Assembly (NCBI GenBank): GCA_018400695.1
Contig: JAGYMF010000007.1
Coordinates: forward strand, 1 to 32,446
DNA length: 32,446 nucleotides
From: Bacteroidales bacterium
Lineage (GTDB): Bacteria; Bacteroidota; Bacteroidia; Bacteroidales; GCA-2748055
Direction: 5' to 3'
Made by a program: the position numbers and the translations under genes. The notes under the pieces were generated by a model that saw nothing but the letters and a program-made list of their open reading frames with translations, made no database searches and was not told where the DNA came from. Of the stretch, positions 23,863 to 32,446 are shown piece by piece; position 1 is the stretch's first letter, and each line of letters begins with the position of its first letter.

Positions 23863-26746
23863 GAGGTTCGGAAATTCTTTCCGTTATCTGTATCATTTTC
23901 TGATTTTACTCTGCCTTTCGGCCTGGCAGGTAAATGGTATTGCACAGTTTTATGAATATGGACAAGACCGGGGGATGATCCGCTGGAACCAGTTTAATAG
24001 TGAGCATTACAAGATGATCTATCCATCGGGCCTCGACAGCCTGGTGATGAGTTTTGCCGATAAACTTGAATATTTCTATCCGCACCAGTCAGCTGTGCTC
24101 GACCATGAACACGGGTTGATGCCGGTTGTTATTCATAACGAATCCAGCTTTTCCAACGGTGTGTTTGTGTGGGCACCCAGGCGACTGGAGATCTTTACCA
24201 ATCCGGATCCCAATGGGTATCCGCAGGACTGGATGACACAGCTGGCGTTGCATGAAGGCAGGCATGCGGTGCAGGTTTCCAAGCTCGACCAGGGATTCAG
24301 CAGGGCATTATCTTTTATCGCCGGTGAGCAGGCCGTGGGAGCCATTACCGGTTTCCTGCCACTCTGGTATCTTGAGGGAGATGCAGTGGATGCCGAAACC
24401 CGGTTCTCATATACCGGCAGGGGCCGTCTTCCCTCCTTTGAGATGGGAATGAAAGCACTCCTGGTGGAAAAAGGACAGCGCTACCCCTTCTCCAAAGCAG
24501 TGCTGGGATCCTACAGGGATTATGTGCCTGACCATTATCAGCTCGGGTACCTGATGGTGCGCTATGGCCGTCGAACCTATGGTAACAGCTTCTGGACGGA
24601 CATGGAAGATTATGCGGCAACCAAACCCTATCTGTTGGTGCCTTCCCGTTTCAGCATGAAAAATTACGGTGTAGGATCAAAAAATGAGCTCTATAACAGC
24701 TCCCTGGATTTTTATGAAGCGCACTGGAGAAATACCAGTAAACAAAGAATTCCGGATAGTACCAGGCGCTGGAGCAGTGCAACGCATAAAGCCTATACCA
24801 ATTATCGTTTTCCGCAACCTGCCGGCGATTCTGCGATTGTTGCACTGAAAACAGGATTGGACCAGATTCCTGAATTTGTGGTTATCGGAGATGGTAGACG
24901 GGAACAGCGGATCTTTCGTCCGGGGTATCTGAATTCCGGACGGTTCAGTTATCACGGCGGACTGCTTGTCTGGGATGAGTGGATCCCGGATACCAGGTGG
25001 AGCAACAGAAATTTTTCTGTTATCAGGCTTTATGACATGGAGCGAAAACAGGTGAAGAGTTTGGGCAGGAAAACCAGGTATTATTCTCCTGCAATCTCCG
25101 GCGGTGGTGACCGGATCGCTGTGGTGGAGCAACGGAATGATCACACCTTTCATCTGGTCTTACTGGACCTGCAGGGCCGGATGGTCAGCACTGTAAGCTC
25201 CCCGGATGGCGTGTTCATGCAACACCCTGAATGGATGGCCAACGATACTGCCCTGGTCGTTACAGTAAACAATCAAAAAGGGGAGTCACTGTATAAGTAT
25301 TCCATCAAGGATGAGGAGTGGAGCCCGCTGTTTCATGCGGGATATCATGATATCTCTTTTCCGATGGTTGAAGAAAATCATATCTATTTCAATTCCACCT
25401 TTTCCGGAATTGACAATATCTACCGGTACAACCTGACAGATGGATCACTGTTTCGTGTGACGGAGGCAGCATTTGGTGCATTCGAACCTTCTGTTTCTGG
25501 TAAGCAGCTCTATTTTAGTGATTACCATGCAGATGGTTACCGTGCAGTCTCCATGTCCCTCCGCCCTGAAAATTTCAGGGAGGTGACTGTTTCCGGATTT
25601 CCGGCAGAACAGCAGGATGCGCAACCAACCCAACGGGAAAGGGAGATCATTGATGGAGCAACAGATGCTCCCGCCGGGGAATATACTTCCCGTCCCTACA
25701 GAAAATTTTTTAATGCCATCAATATTCATTCCTGGCTGCCACTCTATTTTGATTATATGAACCCTGAAGCAGCACTGACCCCTGAACAATTTCCCGTTAG
25801 CGCAGGCGCAACAATACTAACCCAGAACCTGCTGAGTACCGTGACAGGAATGATGGGTTATGAATACAGGGACAAGATGCATTTCCTTCATTCTGGTTTG
25901 CGGTTGAAGGGCCGTTTGCCGGTGTTTGATATAAGCCTTAATTACGGCGGTCCTCCGCAGGTCTACAGTATGAATAATACAGCGCCGGAACCTCCGCTGC
26001 CGGGTCGGCTGACATTCATCACGAACAGCCATATACCCCTGCGGCTGAATACGGGTAAATTTATTACGTATGTGCAGCCTTTTGTTTCCTATATGTATGC
26101 ATCAGATATCTATCCCAATGAGCAGCAGACTGATTATGAAACAGGTAACCACACCCTTTATTACAGGTTGTTCATGAGTACATATCTGCGCATGGGCAGG
26201 AAGGATATTATTCCCAGACTGGGTTTTGTGGCCTATGCCGGGTATAAACACGCCCCATTTAATGCCCATAACTTTGGAAGCCAGCGCGTTGCCGGTCTTA
26301 CGCTCTACCTTCCCGGATTATTGAAGCATCAATCTGCCCGCCTGCGTTTAATTTCGCAGAACCATGATCCTGAACGTTACCTGTTCGGCAATGAGATGCC
26401 GATGCCGCGTGGGTATAAATATATGACGGGAATGGACATGAAGTTATGGAGTGCAGATTATAATTTTCCCATTGTTTACCCCGACCTGAACCTTGAGGCC
26501 ATTCTCTATATCAAACGGATTCGGGGGAACCTGTGGATCGACTACCTTAATGGAAAGGATCTGCTCATCGAAAACAGCCATCCACGCTGGCAGGACAGGA
26601 ACTATACCTCATACGGTGCTGATCTTTTGTTTGATTTCCACCTGTTACGCTTCTTCTTCCCGCTTTCCATGGGAGCGAGGGTCGGTTATTTACCATTGAC
26701 GGAAGAATGGGTACCGGAGTTGCTATTTACCATCGATGTGAACTAA
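23810..26746 (+). CDS. Outer-membrane fusion: gluzincin peptidase, beta-propeller and barrel
   Basis: A 978-residue exported protein. After a long basic N-region comes a signal-peptide core (FLILLCLSA, about residues 29-37). Next is a peptidase_MA-like domain with an HExxH zinc site, LHEGRHAVQ (bases 24251-24265), and the downstream third-ligand motif WYLEGDA (near 24,370), the gluzincin pattern. The middle (about 25,000-25,600) has repeated TolB/WD40-like strands (YFNSTFSGIDNIYRYNLTDG, LYFSDYHADGYRAVSM). The last 350 residues alternate aromatic and polar residues, like a transmembrane beta-barrel. The true start is unsure: ATGs at 23771, 23792 and 23810 are all inside the SUI1-like gene. The protein belongs to a recognisable Bacteroidota architecture but its substrate is not known to me. 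Confidence 0.75.
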   Translation: MSIFETVVTKFGLRWSIRRFGNSFRYLYHFLILLCLSAWQVNGIAQFYEYGQDRGMIRWNQFNSEHYKMIYPSGLDSLVMSFADKLEYFYPHQSAVLDHEHGLMPVVIHNESSFSNGVFVWAPRRLEIFTNPDPNGYPQDWMTQLALHEGRHAVQVSKLDQGFSRALSFIAGEQAVGAITGFLPLWYLEGDAVDAETRFSYTGRGRLPSFEMGMKALLVEKGQRYPFSKAVLGSYRDYVPDHYQLGYLMVRYGRRTYGNSFWTDMEDYAATKPYLLVPSRFSMKNYGVGSKNELYNSSLDFYEAHWRNTSKQRIPDSTRRWSSATHKAYTNYRFPQPAGDSAIVALKTGLDQIPEFVVIGDGRREQRIFRPGYLNSGRFSYHGGLLVWDEWIPDTRWSNRNFSVIRLYDMERKQVKSLGRKTRYYSPAISGGGDRIAVVEQRNDHTFHLVLLDLQGRMVSTVSSPDGVFMQHPEWMANDTALVVTVNNQKGESLYKYSIKDEEWSPLFHAGYHDISFPMVEENHIYFNSTFSGIDNIYRYNLTDGSLFRVTEAAFGAFEPSVSGKQLYFSDYHADGYRAVSMSLRPENFREVTVSGFPAEQQDAQPTQREREIIDGATDAPAGEYTSRPYRKFFNAINIHSWLPLYFDYMNPEAALTPEQFPVSAGATILTQNLLSTVTGMMGYEYRDKMHFLHSGLRLKGRLPVFDISLNYGGPPQVYSMNNTAPEPPLPGRLTFITNSHIPLRLNTGKFITYVQPFVSYMYASDIYPNEQQTDYETGNHTLYYRLFMSTYLRMGRKDIIPRLGFVAYAGYKHAPFNAHNFGSQRVAGLTLYLPGLLKHQSARLRLISQNHDPERYLFGNEMPMPRGYKYMTGMDMKLWSADYNFPIVYPDLNLEAILYIKRIRGNLWIDYLNGKDLLIENSHPRWQDRNYTSYGADLLFDFHLLRFFFPLSMGARVGYLPLTEEWVPELLFTIDVN

Positions 26747-26753
26747 GAGCTAT

Positions 26754-27338
26754 TTAGTTTCCCGACCGGTACTCCTTGCTAATGGTAAAATAATCATGGT
26801 ACGGCAGCATGGTCGAACCAACTACGACAGAGGGTTTGATCTTGAGACTTAGCCGGGTAGGCTGACCGCCGGCATCAACCAGGTTGAGTGCAAAATTCAG
26901 CATGGTTCGCGGGCTGTCCCCTTCAAGATATTCAAAAAGGTCGGATTCGATTCTGACAGGAACGATGGCGGTGCCACCGTTGGGAAGGATCTCTACCCGC
27001 TGTTCGATTTTCCCTGATGAGATCTGCACATCATCAATGAAGGCAATCCACTCAATATGGTTCAATGCTGCTTTGGTGATGCCTGGATTCCTGACCTCGA
27101 TATTTGCAGTAATCCCGAATGGAAGCCGTTTCTGGAGAAGCTGGGAGGCGACCCGCTGCCCATCCATCAGGGTGAGGTCGCTGAACGACTGTACGCGCAT
27201 CACATCAATGCCAGCCACAACAGGATCCTGTGCCGAATGAAAGCTGAATTCGCATTTTGACAAGGCGGTCAGCTCCGATAGTATACTGCAACCTGAAAGC
27301 AGAGAGGAAAGAAGAACAAGGGTCCATATTTTTTTCAT
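26754..27338 (-). CDS. LEA14-like lipoprotein
   Basis: Putative lipoprotein of 194 residues. A short signal peptide ends in the lipobox LSGC (residues 14-17), so Cys17 would be lipidated and the protein anchored in a membrane facing the periplasm. The mature part resembles LEA type 2 beta-sandwich domains: SFSDLTLMDGQR, then GITANIEVRNPGITKAALNHIEW, which has the N-P pattern typical of that fold, followed by IEQRVEILPNGGTAIVPVRI. Such domains are small binding or stress proteins of unclear role. It ends 7 bases from the convergent gene and has no partner on its strand. Confidence 0.75.
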   Translation of the reverse strand: MKKIWTLVLLSSLLSGCSILSELTALSKCEFSFHSAQDPVVAGIDVMRVQSFSDLTLMDGQRVASQLLQKRLPFGITANIEVRNPGITKAALNHIEWIAFIDDVQISSGKIEQRVEILPNGGTAIVPVRIESDLFEYLEGDSPRTMLNFALNLVDAGGQPTRLSLKIKPSVVVGSTMLPYHDYFTISKEYRSGN

Positions 27339-27423
27339 GATCAGGAGTTTTCGTAATGATTTTTTATTTGTCTTATCTTCGTTATGTAAATGTACAATAT
27401 TTCTTCATTCTGCGGAATGATCC

Positions 27424-27431
27424 TATTTTTG
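27424..27431 (+). promoter_or_regulatory. -7 box close to the TonB-like start
   Basis: TATTTTTG (27424-27431) matches TAnnTTTG, with TTTC (27400-27403) 20 bases upstream as a possible -33 box. The ATG at 27441 would then be almost at the transcript start, giving a nearly leaderless message. A second option is TATCTTCG at 27374-27381. Which one is used cannot be decided by eye. Confidence 0.35.
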
Positions 27432-27440
27432 CATTACCAA

Positions 27441-28217
27441 ATGGCAGATCTCTTTTCATACGGTCCCAGGAATATACGGGAGTTTTTTAAAACGAACCTT
27501 GTGGCTGTATTGTATACCATCATGCTTCATTTGGTAATCCTGATCATCCTGGTTATTGTCAAAACAGAGGGATTAAAAAATGACCGTGAGCTGGGGGTGT
27601 TGCTCGATTTTACTGAAGAGCAGACACTTGAGGAGTTGCTCAGGGAGGAGCAGATTGAAGTCCCCCCGGAATGGATCGATCAGGTATATGAAGCCCGGGA
27701 ACAGGCCAGCAACAGGGCAGTGAACCTGGAAGACCGAATAAAGGAGGATATTTCGACAGAAGACTATGTCAATGAGCTGCTTAATGAGTTGGAATCTCAG
27801 AAAGATGAAGACTTCCTGGAGAACAGGGAAAAATGGAAGGAGGTCATCTCCTCCTATGTTTACGAAGAGGAGGCTGTAGAACAAAAGCCTGTAGCTGACG
27901 AGGAGAAGGAGCCCTTTACCGGACCGACCACCATCACCTATGAATTCCTCGATCAGCCAAAAGACAGAAAACAGCGGATGCTTACCATTCCGGTGTACCG
28001 TTGTGAAGGATCAGCCCTTGTGGAAGTGCTGGTCACCGTACGCCGCAATGGTATGGTTGGAGATGTCGAAATCAGCAGTGTACAGTCAGCCGAAAACCCC
28101 TCCTGTTTTATTGAAGCGGCTGAAAATGCTGCACGCACTTCTGTTTTTTTCAGTGACTATAAGGGTCCGGAGAAGCAGCGGGCAAAAATCACTTATCAGT
28201 TTGTGGCGCAGCATTAA
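27441..28217 (+). CDS. TonB-like envelope protein with acidic linker
   Basis: A 258-residue single-pass protein. A cytoplasmic N-terminus (MADLFSYGPRNIREFFKTNL) is followed by one membrane helix (about residues 20-39), a strongly acidic helical linker (about 45-175), and a C-terminal domain of about 75 residues resembling TonB_C: ALVEVLVTVRRNGMVGDVEI, then a helix (FIEAAENAART) and a final strand (AKITYQFVA). TonB proteins carry inner-membrane energy to outer-membrane transporters, but the usual Pro/Lys-rich spacer is missing here, so it may instead be a scaffold or a periplasmic sensor. I use ATG 27441 rather than 27390 since the upstream part reads as promoter. Its 3' end overlaps the GT9 gene by 29 bases. 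Confidence 0.7.
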   Translation: MADLFSYGPRNIREFFKTNLVAVLYTIMLHLVILIILVIVKTEGLKNDRELGVLLDFTEEQTLEELLREEQIEVPPEWIDQVYEAREQASNRAVNLEDRIKEDISTEDYVNELLNELESQKDEDFLENREKWKEVISSYVYEEEAVEQKPVADEEKEPFTGPTTITYEFLDQPKDRKQRMLTIPVYRCEGSALVEVLVTVRRNGMVGDVEISSVQSAENPSCFIEAAENAARTSVFFSDYKGPEKQRAKITYQFVAQH

Positions 28218-29199
28218 GGCATAGGGCATTTGCTGCTTCTGCAACCCTATCCATGGCATGGTCCTGCATGCACCTGAAGTGTTTTTTCGGACAACGCATT
28301 TTTCCCAGCTTCGAGCATGGCCTGCAGCGCAGCCCCTCCACCTGGAAGTTGAGTGAGCCTTCAGCAGGCTGATAGGCGTACATTCCAAATTCGGGGACCG
28401 TGTTTCCCCAGATCGTGATGATTTTTTTGTGAAACGCAGCCGCGATGTGCATCATGCCGGTATCGTGGGTGATGATGCACGCTGCCTGCTGAATGAGAGA
28501 GGCCGATTGGCTGATGCTCCATTGACCGCATCCGTTCAGGATCTCCCTGCCTGGTAGTGCCCGGATCAGTGATGCAGCTGTGTTTTCGTCTTCCGGGCCA
28601 CCCACAAGAATCACCGGTTGTTGAAGCTGACGGCAAAGATCAATGAGCTGGTCAGAAGGCAGTTTCTTTGTTGCATGTCCCCCACCAATGGCTATAACAG
28701 TGTAGCCGTTGCGGAAAACTTCCGGCAGGGCAGATGGCTTTACAATCGCTTCGGCGGGAATGTAATAGTCCAGACCCTTCCCGTCGTTCTGCACATCAAA
28801 AAGCTTCAGGGTGTCCAGGTAACGGTCCACAAGGTGTCTCTCAGGCAGCCGGTCAATCTTGAAATTCACCAGAATCCATTTTTTCAGGTTCAGTTTGTGC
28901 ACTGTAAAATACATCCGCTTTAGTGCACTTTTAATGTTCATCGAACGCAGGTTGTTCTGCAGGTCGATCACATAGTCAAATCCCTCCTCTTTCAAGGCAG
29001 CAACAGTCTTTCCCTGGTTGTCGGACAATTGATGAATCTTATCGATATACGGATTTGCCTTCAGGATCTCTGCATATCCCGGTTTGGTGAGATAGTGTAC
29101 TTCAGCATGCTCCACCTGGTTTTTCAGGCAGCGCACTACCGGGGTGGTAAGCACGATATCACCAATGGAGCTGAAACGGATGACCAGGAATTTTACCAT
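28189..29199 (-). CDS. Glycosyltransferase family 9 (heptosyltransferase-like)
   Basis: Cytoplasmic GT-B glycosyltransferase related to heptosyltransferases that build lipopolysaccharide cores. The 336-residue product begins with the GT9 opening FLVIRFSSIGDIVLTTPVVR, has the linker strand TVIAIGGGHATKKLP, and the C-terminal donor-binding segment ILVGGPEDE...CIITHDTGMMHIAAA followed by ITIWGNT. A cysteine-rich tail (LRCRPCSKLGKMRCPKKHFRCM), common in this group, is present. Its start overlaps the stop of the upstream gene (TAATG), so it is the last gene of the atpD-atpC operon. The sugar and acceptor are not deducible. Confidence 0.92.
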   Translation of the reverse strand: MVKFLVIRFSSIGDIVLTTPVVRCLKNQVEHAEVHYLTKPGYAEILKANPYIDKIHQLSDNQGKTVAALKEEGFDYVIDLQNNLRSMNIKSALKRMYFTVHKLNLKKWILVNFKIDRLPERHLVDRYLDTLKLFDVQNDGKGLDYYIPAEAIVKPSALPEVFRNGYTVIAIGGGHATKKLPSDQLIDLCRQLQQPVILVGGPEDENTAASLIRALPGREILNGCGQWSISQSASLIQQAACIITHDTGMMHIAAAFHKKIITIWGNTVPEFGMYAYQPAEGSLNFQVEGLRCRPCSKLGKMRCPKKHFRCMQDHAMDRVAEAANALCLNAAPQTDK

Positions 29200-29981
29200 T
29201 ACTGAAGGTCCTTGAAAAAGAGGAGAATGTTAAACCAGTATTCACTGCTGGAGGGGTTGGAGGGAAGCAGGGCCTGTGTGCCCCGTTCACCAGGTGATTG
29301 ATCGGGGGCAAACAGGATTATATTCGTATTATTCACTTTCGTGGTGAGCTGCTCCATATAAGGGAATTCTTCTTTGGTTGCAGTAATAAGTACAGGCTTC
29401 TGCAGTCCGGCAATCGTGTCCTCTACACTTAGTAATGGCTGAAAGAATTCGCCCGGGCTGAGCGCGATCACGGCATGTACAGTCTCCTGCTCTTTCGCTG
29501 CTTTCAGGGCGAGTGAAGCGTTGGCCCCGGCTCCCAGGAGGACGACCCTTTTTCCGGACTTGCGGTATGCATGGTTTACAGAAGCAAGGATGTCCTGTTC
29601 TACCGCATGCCTGTTGCGGCTGACGCCCAATTCCCTGCTCCGTACAGCCGTTTCGTTGCTGGTAAAATTGGCATTTCCGCCATTTCGCAGATCAGGTACC
29701 AGGCAGTTAAAGTTCATCTTTTGAAAGCGGTGAACGATTTCGGTAAATTCTCCCCTGCTGGACCCCTGTTCATGCAGAAGGATCAGGTAGGGTAGGGTGT
29801 CTGACTGAAAATATTCATCGGCAGTGATCAGCAGGCTATCGCCTGATGGATACGTAATCACTGAATGTTCAGGTTGTGCAAAGGCGATCACGCCGGACCA
29901 CATAAAGAGTGCGGCAATGATCAGGTGCCGAGCGGAAAAACAGCATTGGACGACCCTATTTTGCGTTTTCAGCAAGTACAA
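29199..29981 (-). CDS. Exported alpha/beta-hydrolase-fold protein lacking the nucleophile
   Basis: A 260-residue protein with a signal peptide (hydrophobic run LIIAALFMWSGVIAFAQ) and a hydrolase-like fold: an oxyanion strand YLILLHEQGSSRGEF, CLVPDLRNGG, and a strand-helix at VVLLGAGANASLALKAA (residues 146-162). In the dienelactone-hydrolase-like family this place usually reads GASxGAN, with Ser as nucleophile. Here it reads GAGAN, as if the Ser and its neighbour were deleted, so catalysis by the usual route seems lost. It starts 26 bases inside atpC and its stop overlaps the GT9 start by one base. The role is unknown. Confidence 0.72.
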   Translation of the reverse strand: MYLLKTQNRVVQCCFSARHLIIAALFMWSGVIAFAQPEHSVITYPSGDSLLITADEYFQSDTLPYLILLHEQGSSRGEFTEIVHRFQKMNFNCLVPDLRNGGNANFTSNETAVRSRELGVSRNRHAVEQDILASVNHAYRKSGKRVVLLGAGANASLALKAAKEQETVHAVIALSPGEFFQPLLSVEDTIAGLQKPVLITATKEEFPYMEQLTTKVNNTNIILFAPDQSPGERGTQALLPSNPSSSEYWFNILLFFKDLQ

Positions 29982-30201
29982 TGATCTTGTTGTTTTTTAC
30001 TTCAACCACACCCCCGTCAACTTCAAAAGTGCGCTGTTCTTTATCAGTGACCATAATGCGGATCACCCCCTTTTCCAGCGTGGAGATGATGGGTGCATGA
30101 TTGTTTAGAATCTGGAATGGTCCTTTTGATCCGGGCACACGCAGGCTGATCACTTCTCCTGAAAAGAGGTTTTTATCCGGTGATATGATTTCCAGCAACA
30201 T
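29956..30201 (-). CDS. atpC: ATP synthase F1 subunit epsilon (short form)
   Basis: Epsilon subunit at the foot of the central shaft. The 81-residue product covers only the N-terminal beta-sandwich domain (LEIISPDKNLFSGEVISLRVPG, GPFQILNNHAPIIS, FEVDGGVVEVKNNKIIVLAE). The C-terminal two-helix domain, which in longer forms (about 135-140 residues) inhibits ATP hydrolysis, is absent; this short form is common in Bacteroidota. It lies 30 bases after atpD, and its 3' end overlaps the hydrolase-like gene. Confidence 0.95.
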   Translation of the reverse strand: MLLEIISPDKNLFSGEVISLRVPGSKGPFQILNNHAPIISTLEKGVIRIMVTDKEQRTFEVDGGVVEVKNNKIIVLAENAK

Positions 30202-30231
30202 GGTTCTTATCCTGTATGATTATATCATTGA

Positions 30232-31767
<1,536 letters not shown>

Positions 31768-31780
31768 TTAGTGAAAGCAA

Positions 31781-31811
31781 CAAATTTAGTATTTTTTGTC
31801 TCATAATCATA
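31781..31811 (-). promoter_or_regulatory. Promoter of the atpDC operon
   Basis: On the minus strand TATG (31811 to 31808), a 19-base spacer and a perfect TAAATTTG (31788 to 31781). The start codon is at 31740, so the leader is about 35 bases. A plus-strand promoter lies back to back 19 bases away. Confidence 0.6.
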
Positions 31812-31829
31812 GGCTCTCGTCAAAGCTTC

Positions 31830-31860
31830 TTTCATTCAGAGACATATTTTTTTACATTTG
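31830..31860 (+). promoter_or_regulatory. Divergent promoter facing the outer-membrane gene
   Basis: TTTC (31830-31833), a 19-base spacer and a perfect TACATTTG (31853-31860). A second perfect -7 box, TATATTTG, is at 31908-31915 but has no -33 partner. The first would give a leader of about 130 bases containing a 34-codon open frame. Confidence 0.5.
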
Positions 31861-31871
31861 TCCGGGTGAAG

Positions 31872-31976
31872 ATGTACCATGCCTCCAAACATGATGCACA
31901 TGTAAGTTATATTTGCTGTCAGAATGGAGCAACCGGGGATGCGGGTGAGCATAGTAAATGCAATGCATGTCTTTGA
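31872..31976 (+). CDS. Possible small leader peptide (34 codons)
   Basis: Short open frame encoding MYHASKHDAHVSYICC and continuing to a CNAC pair near the end. It begins about 12 bases after the perfect -7 box at 31853-31860 and stops 19 bases before the ATG of the outer-membrane gene. Four cysteines in two pairs could bind a metal, but the frame is too short for its composition to prove coding. Listed because promoter, start and spacing all fit; it may equally be chance. Confidence 0.2.
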   Translation: MYHASKHDAHVSYICCQNGATGDAGEHSKCNACL

Positions 31977-31995
31977 TTGTTGATATTGTTCAAAA

Positions 31996-32446
31996 ATGAG
32001 AAAACTGCTTTTTATTACAGGGATGGTACTGCTGACTGCTGCATCAGTAACCGCCCAGCCGGAACGCATCGGTGCCGGGCTGACTTTTGCAACGAAAAAA
32101 AGGCTCGACAACGGGGGTCTTACCGGAAACCCCGGAGTCAATATCAGAACCTGGATCCCGCTGGATAAAAGGCTGATTTTTCATTTGGTGCCTTCTGTGA
32201 CGGTTTTTAATCCGCTTGAGAACAGCGGAACCTATTATATCTCCAATACATACATGTTTTTTGGTGATCTCGACCTTCAGGCAAGGTTGCTGCATGACCA
32301 GACGCTGAAGCTGGTGGCCCTGGCCGGGGTGAATTATACCCATATTATTTCAAACAATGAAATGCTGATCTCATTGCCCGATCCTCCTCAAGACCAAAAC
32401 ATCTCAGGATTTGGCCCTTCACTGGGCACTGCACTCGAGATGCGGA
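31996..32446 (+). CDS. Outer-membrane beta-barrel protein, N-terminal part (partial)
   Basis: Open from ATG 31996 to the window end (150 codons). It has a clear signal peptide (MRKLLFITGMVLLTAASVTA, likely cut before QPE). The rest alternates polar and hydrophobic residues in strand-like stretches (IGAGLTFATKKR, VNIRTWIPLDKRLIFHLVPSVTVF, YYISNTYMFFGDLDLQARL, LKLVALAGVNYTH), typical of a small outer-membrane barrel of the kind found in Bacteroidota. No closer family could be recognised. It is divergent from atpD and shares the intergenic promoter region. Confidence 0.7.
   Translation, partial: MRKLLFITGMVLLTAASVTAQPERIGAGLTFATKKRLDNGGLTGNPGVNIRTWIPLDKRLIFHLVPSVTVFNPLENSGTYYISNTYMFFGDLDLQARLLHDQTLKLVALAGVNYTHIISNNEMLISLPDPPQDQNISGFGPSLGTALEMR

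Noticed and set aside
27390-27440. Longer start for the TonB-like gene
   Set aside because: The added residues do not look like a cytoplasmic N-terminus and overlie a perfect TAnnTTTG box; ATG 27441 gives the normal short N-terminus before the membrane helix.

Overview
The window looks like a chromosome segment from a member of the Bacteroidota, probably Bacteroidales-like. The evidence is the class-specific promoter form (TTTG-like -33 box, about 19-23 bp, then TAnnTTTG) found several times, A-rich leaders instead of Shine-Dalgarno sites before most genes, a very short AtpC, DUF4369/TlpA-type and DUF2723 proteins, and a Bacteroidota-type argR-GNAT-argG gene order. No tRNA, rRNA, CRISPR array or insertion sequence was recognised.

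Layout. 1-3676 (+): the end of atpE, then atpF, atpH, atpA and atpG of the F1Fo ATP synthase. 3677-5340: a low-GC segment with a lone nhaA Na+/H+ antiporter. 5341-8556 (-): carB. 8715-16456 (+): one close-packed run argR, GNAT acyltransferase, argG, proC, argE-like, argH, proB, proA. 16471-19026 (-): carA behind a TlpA-like thioredoxin protein. 19234-20208 (+): polyprenyl diphosphate synthase. 20282-23314 (-): large DUF2723 membrane protein. 23512-26746 (+): a divergent SUI1/YciH protein overlapping a gluzincin/beta-propeller/outer-membrane protein. 26754-27338 (-): LEA-like lipoprotein. 27441-28217 (+): TonB-like protein. 28189-31740 (-): atpD, atpC, a hydrolase-fold protein and a GT9 glycosyltransferase as one operon. 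31996 to the window end (+): the beginning of an outer-membrane beta-barrel protein.

How the genes fit together. The central region is an arginine/proline block. carA and carB make carbamoyl phosphate; argG and argH carry out the last two steps to arginine; proB, proA and proC form a full glutamate-to-proline route; the GNAT and the M20 deacylase are the acylating and deacylating ends of an acylated-ornithine/citrulline route. The middle enzymes (ArgB, ArgC, ArgD, ArgF) are not in the window. The carB-argR intergenic region carries two palindromic ARG-box-like operators spaced exactly 21 bp centre to centre and overlapping the argR -7 box. ArgR probably therefore represses its own operon, including the three proline genes.

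The ATP synthase is split: EFHAG at one end of the window and DC, on the opposite strand, at the other. Nothing here is clearly a new defence or mobile system. The points most worth a second look are the gapped arginine cluster with its operator, the protease/propeller/barrel fusion, the hydrolase that has lost its nucleophile elbow inside the atpDC operon, the low-GC nhaA insert, and the divergent SUI1 protein.
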